A stretch of 64,000 nucleotides of DNA from Metallyticus violacea (lineage: Eukaryota > Arthropoda > Insecta > Mantodea > Metallyticidae), in contig CM060831.1 in the NCBI GenBank assembly GCA_030762175.1, forward strand, positions 31,323,001 to 31,387,000, written 5' to 3'. The translations under genes and the position numbers were made by a program. The notes below the pieces were generated by a model that was not told the DNA's origin, made no database searches, and saw only the letters and a program-made list of their open reading frames with translations. Positions 59,149 to 64,000 of this stretch are shown in pieces; within the stretch, counting starts at the first letter, position 1, and each line of letters opens with the position of its first letter.

Positions 59149-61734
59149 TAAACAAAAATCTTACTTGACATTTGCATTTAATAAAAAGCGGCCGTTTAAG
59201 AGACTTTGATTTTGATTAAACGCCGAGAAAATAACTTAGAAATATATGGTAAAGTATCTTATCGGATAAAGATACCCATGTAACAATTTTAGGATGCGGC
59301 ATTGCTTTTTCTTGATACGCACGTCATGCACAACTGATATCAGCAATTGAGTAGAATGATTCATTCTGTGGGCTGAAGAAACTGCAAACTCAGTTAAAAA
59401 TGTCCAATAACTTCATACGTTCTAAAAGCGACGGCGGCTGTTTTTAAATGAGCGCATTTGAACCCCAGAGGTAAAATTTCACACGGTGTTAATGACGGAG
59501 AACATCAAAGGATTTTCAGAGGACAATTTAACTTGTCACATAATTACCGTAGTTAGTCTGAAGATTCGGAACTAACTATTCTTTTGATAGCTTTCCAAGT
59601 TGTTCCTTCTCCTGTTTAAATTCTTCCCATACCGCATCCTTTCTTTGAAATTCGATAAGTACAATATTTCACTTGTGTTTCTACCTTATTTTGTCACTAA
59701 GAATTCCTGGATAGCGATGTTCTTGAGTGACGGTATTTATTATATTATTTTATTTTTAAATTATAAACTTCAAATTTATCGGCTATTAACTTTACTTAAA
59801 ATATTCAGTAAATTACCAAATCGAATGCTTTATAGTAATACGTATTAAAACATTAGGTTTGTTAACACGCATAAAATAAACTCCAATTTAAATACAATGA
59901 AAAAATAGAACAAATTTTAAAAGTTTAAAACAGTTTAATTACAATATATGAATTGAATATAATATTTCTATTGTTAACACTTTTAATGTAAAAATTCGCC
60001 AAAGAGGTATTTTATTATATTGTCTTTTATTATAGATACTTAAATCTCGAACCTCTTAATAATAAAGCTGAATAATATCTCACTTTAAAGCACATAGTTG
60101 CCGAGCATAATGATTTGTATAGCTTGTCATTAATTTATTAAATTATAAAAAAAAAAAACATGTTTCCGCATATTTGAATGATTTCCCCAAACAAGTAAAG
60201 AAAAATAAAATATAGCTCAATTGTAAATTTAAGAAAAAATACATATATACCATTAGTTATAATATAAATTCTGCTCCAAGGTAAACCAGCATAAAAAAGT
60301 AATTTCATATCTCAAAACATACTTCTTATATCTATCTTCCACGTCGATAAAGTTATGATACAGTGCACTCTCAAGTCAAAGTAGTACAGCTGACTTTTCA
60401 CTCTATATATAAATACAACAGGAACTTTGGTGTTCTAAATATAATTTGACACATTTCTCATGGGAGTTATTGATTGAACATCAAAATGACATTGGCATTT
60501 TATTTTGTCAGAAAGAGAGCAATCAGCTGATATTTAATTTTTATTGTTTTCGTGGATAAGTTAATCAAATATAAATTAATTTATTTATGTCCCGGTTGAA
60601 ATTTTATATTAAATATGCAAAATACAAATTTATAGAAGGTGTGCTATCGGCTATAATATAAACTTTTTTTTTAAATGTTTGGCATTGACTTCTTCGTCTT
60701 TATGTCCTACGAAATTGTTGATTTTCAAACAGTGGCATAGCAAAAATTTTATCAAGGAGGGGGGGTTTGTTTTGTATTTAGAGTACTAGAGTATAAAAAA
60801 GACGAATAGAAAATTTAATTACAAAAGCGAAATTTGCATTATTAATTTTATAAAATGGGCAGTTAAATATTGCAAGCACAGAATCCAGGACTAGGATTTA
60901 TGCTTTAAACAATAAATTGTAATGTTTAATATTTTAACAAAACAAAGAGACATTTACATGCCTAATTTCAATGATTTTTAACGTCTGTTGCAGTTACACT
61001 CCTGACTATGTGAATATAAAGAACTGGTTCATTCATTCTGTTCTCTCTTGTGGAGTTACTGAATTTTTATGCGTCTTAGAATCGTTCACTGGAAGCTGTA
61101 GTTACAGGGAATGTTGCTAAAATCTTGAGTAGTTTACTGGCTGAAACAGCACTGAATTACAAGTTTTAATTGCGCTAGTAACGTTTCAACTGTTTGATTG
61201 ATAAAAGAGCTGATAAAGTTTAGTTTCGTGGCTTTTCAAGTGGAAAATACGGCAAATATTGACACAACTCCAGTTTCGCTATACAACGAACAACCGCATA
61301 AGAAAATAAAAAAAACATTCTCCTTGAAAGAATGAAGACCAATACGATAAACTTATCGTGTTGTAAAATAAATCTAATATTTAAAGAAAACCAGTCGCAC
61401 ATAGCATGTATTTCTTAATCCTCTTTTATACTTTTTTCAAGGCTTTAGTAAGATTCCTTGGTATCTGATTTCGTATGCATATGGATACAACGTTTTTAGT
61501 TACCATAATGTTACATGTTGCCGCTACAAGTCAATCAATGCCACTATGACTAACAGGTGGCTCTGTGCTCTCTGAACGGGTAAAGCCCTCTATTATACAA
61601 GTATGAATTTGCCGACAACCGAGCTCCTTGGTTGGTTCGCCAGCATCAGCCGTCAATTTGGGCCTGATGTCTGCGTTTTATGCCATGTGCTTATATGGAA
61701 AACATTTTTAAAATTTTATTTTAATTTAGTTAAT
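59149..61734. other. No recognised content
   Basis: Strongly AT-rich. A G-run at 60758-60764 and CAGGACTAGGATTTATGC at about 60888 recall part of repeat R but are too short to call. Confidence 0.45.
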
Positions 61735-61815
61735 TTGCCTGGGTGTTGTGCATTTGGTTGTACAACTCGAGGAAAGAAAGGCGTTACCTCATATCGCATT
61801 CAAGATTTACTGTGA
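61735..61815 (+). pseudogene. THAP-type zinc finger N-terminal stub
   Basis: A 26-codon stretch reads LPGCCAFGCTTRGKKGVTSY and then hits TGA at 61813. It resembles the start of THAP C2CH fingers (M-P-x-C-C-x4-C-x-N/T-R...KG), found in P-element-type transposases and domesticated regulators. The expected initiator Met is TTG here (61735-61737). The remainder of the finger (the distal C-x2-H and AVPTIF-like motif) is absent downstream. Read as a decayed gene or transposon fragment; a spliced first exon is less likely because no donor is seen before the stop. Chance resemblance cannot be excluded at this length. Confidence 0.33.
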
Positions 61816-64000
61816 GATGCAAACTGCATTCAAAATAACTTATGTAATGTAATAAAATATTTGTCCACATGGATACGTTGTATTTAGCAGTGACTATTAC
61901 TAAGTGTATTATACTTGCAATATTATTACTGTTTTACAGTATATTCTGCGCTTATTCTCGAATACATTTGCCGTAGCTTTCAAAAAGTATATCAATGTAT
62001 GTAATTTGTGAAAATGTTTTGATTTTTTTTTACATAAAAATAGTTTGCCACAGTCATGCAATTTATTTGCAATGCCACTATTGCAAGAAATAATTTAAAA
62101 AATGCAACACGCTACTGTAAGATAGCTAAATGTACATTCATAATTGGAAGAAAAGAAATAGAAAATTATTTATGGATAATGAATAGTTTCAATTTTCAGG
62201 TATATCACACACCAATTAAAAATATAGGTTTCTGATTGTCATAGCCATTCTCATTGGACCAATTTATAGCAGAGAAATGTTAAACTACATCAAGTTTTTA
62301 TTCTAAATTGAATTTGGTAGGAAGCTCTCTAAGCCCTATAATTGTTATAATTCATTCTTAACTGACAGGTTAACTGTAGGCCTTATACAGTTTATGTCAA
62401 CACTGATATAATAAATGCATTACAACCAATAATTTAAATAGTGAACAGCAAAATAAAATGAGACATTCTTATTTTAAGTTTCACGTATTAAAAGGATGTA
62501 ATTAATAAGGCCTACGTTTAATATTGAGATTCGGTTTTAACCGATGACAGCCTTTTCCTTTGTAGGCAAACGATCCGTCATTGGCCGTTGAGTTCGAATG
62601 GGTACTACGTGAAAGTACCGTAACTATAAACGACATAGTCTCAAAAGTATGGATTTTCTGTTTGACCTAGGCGTTCTAATGCAAAAAGAAGAACATGAGC
62701 AGATGCAGAAGGTATCATTCAAGAGCATAACATAAATATTTTAAGAAGTAACTGTATGACAACGAGTAAAACGACAGAAACTTAACACATAGTCTTATGG
62801 GAGTTAGAGACGGTTAGGCCCAAGATGGAGGGTGCCCATACTAGTGGGCTTTATGAACAGGTACATCTAAACGATAAGAATCAAAATCTCGACAGCCAAT
62901 CACTAAAAGTCTCGTCCTGAGGAGCTAGTAATCAAAAGGAAAACAGGAGAGTTGTCTTAAAACTAATTTTAAAATTAGCTATTGTATTTAATGCACGTAA
63001 ATGTAAAAATGTTGTAGACCAGCATTTAAATTTTTTTCTGAACAAAAACATTGGACCCAATTATTCAAGTTAAATAATATAAACGTATTCTTTTCTACTT
63101 TCTCACAAATATTTTTTTCGCTCAACACATTTTAATATGCATCAACAGGAAGTACCCACTGAGTACAGTTTTAATTATTAAAACATTTAAAGGATTTCGG
63201 AACATGTTTCTCCGGCATTATCAGACTTTACATTTTATTAATATAAAATATTAACGTAATTTTAACCTTGGGTGGGGGTTTTGTGAGTTTTTAAATTTCA
63301 TTTCACAACAGTTGTGCTTAGTTTTCTTCCATATTGATACTTAAATATCTTAAACAATATCGGGAGTAAAGAAGCTTTAAAATTATAAAGCCTAACTGCA
63401 CTTAAATACATTCATATTTGACATTATTGTCGACAGGCCCCGTTTGTACTAATAATTTTTCATCTTCTTTCATTTCAAGTCCCCATAGCAACCAAACATA
63501 ACGATGCAAACGCTTGCGGTTGACACACCGTTACATTTAGTTGATTACCGTGATTCGCTTCAGACTATTTCAACCCCCTGAGGCTCACATTTACCAGTTT
63601 TAACTCATCCCTTAAAAATAACAACGTAAACGACTGCTTAATAAAAGGCATAAACACAGTGTATAGTGCATTTTGACTAGCAGCAGTGACATCGTCGTTG
63701 GTCTTTTCAAGACCGCTTCCACTATCCAGACCCAATGCAGGAGGGGGGGAAATTTGCGGCCGTTGTCGTCCAACTACTGCCAATAGCAAACAGGAACATT
63801 TTTGGCAATATTATGTTCACAATATGACATTATTTGTCATTGGAAAATATATCCATGATTTTTAAGACTCTGAAATTATTTACAAACTATATTTCCCATA
63901 TGTTAACGAAACATAAAATAACATGAATTTGGCTGATATAAAATCATCCATGTATAAAAAATGGTCAACCAACTACTAACCATTACCGTTTACTGCAGTG
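61816..64000. other. No recognised content
   Basis: AT-rich. The 74-codon minus-strand frame at 63789-63565 has no motif. Confidence 0.45.

Overview
The window reads as nuclear DNA of an insect (an arthropod at least). It is AT-rich, has no operons, and carries a neuropeptide-receptor exon with a canonical splice donor. The remainder is repeats: tRNA-headed SINEs, decayed Tc1/mariner-type transposons, scraps of non-LTR retrotransposons and long microsatellites. The species cannot be fixed from sequence alone; gene-poor, repeat-rich DNA with a very long intron would suit a large hemimetabolous genome, but that is inference.

The one gene I can support with confidence is the first coding exon of a rhodopsin-type GPCR on the minus strand (27750-28142). 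It matches the N-terminus, TM1, TM2 and first extracellular loop of the insect RYamide receptor. It ends in a phase-0 CAG|GTAAGT donor. I found no further exon of it between position 1 and 27749, so its first intron probably exceeds 27 kb and the left 27 kb is intronic. A CpG-rich patch at 28680-28815 with an arthropod-type initiator is a candidate promoter.

Retroposons: three SINE families share a tRNA-like head. SINE1 (about 285-305 bp, 12 copies) has a conserved hairpin near its 3' end. SINE2 (about 260-350 bp) has at least seven copies or pieces. SINE3 (about 350-560 bp) has five. Several insertions are nested, with target-site duplications (TSDs) readable by eye: SINE1 in SINE1 at 45.4 kb, SINE2 in SINE3 at 10.1 kb, SINE1 in a SINE2 tail at 12.25 kb, and SINE2 in a 1.2-kb unclassified repeat at 26 kb. 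A GC-rich 710-bp element at 40.7 kb has a perfect 13-bp TSD and is unclassified.

DNA transposons: at least twelve eroded Tc1/mariner-type transposase remnants lie at 2.2, 3.5, 8.4, 15.7, 19.1, 32.3, 35.9, 36.5, 38.7, 43.3, 47.2 and 55.1 kb, some with readable terminal inverted repeats. All carry stops or frameshifts. LINE scraps lie at 12.6, 35.0 and 53.3 kb. The largest simple repeat is a 1.1-kb (AGT)n array at 53.7-54.8 kb.

Weaker coding signals are a splice-flanked open segment at 16507-16631 and a THAP-finger-like stub at 61.7 kb. I see no tRNA, rRNA, CRISPR, prokaryotic or viral gene, and no evidence of a new multi-gene system.
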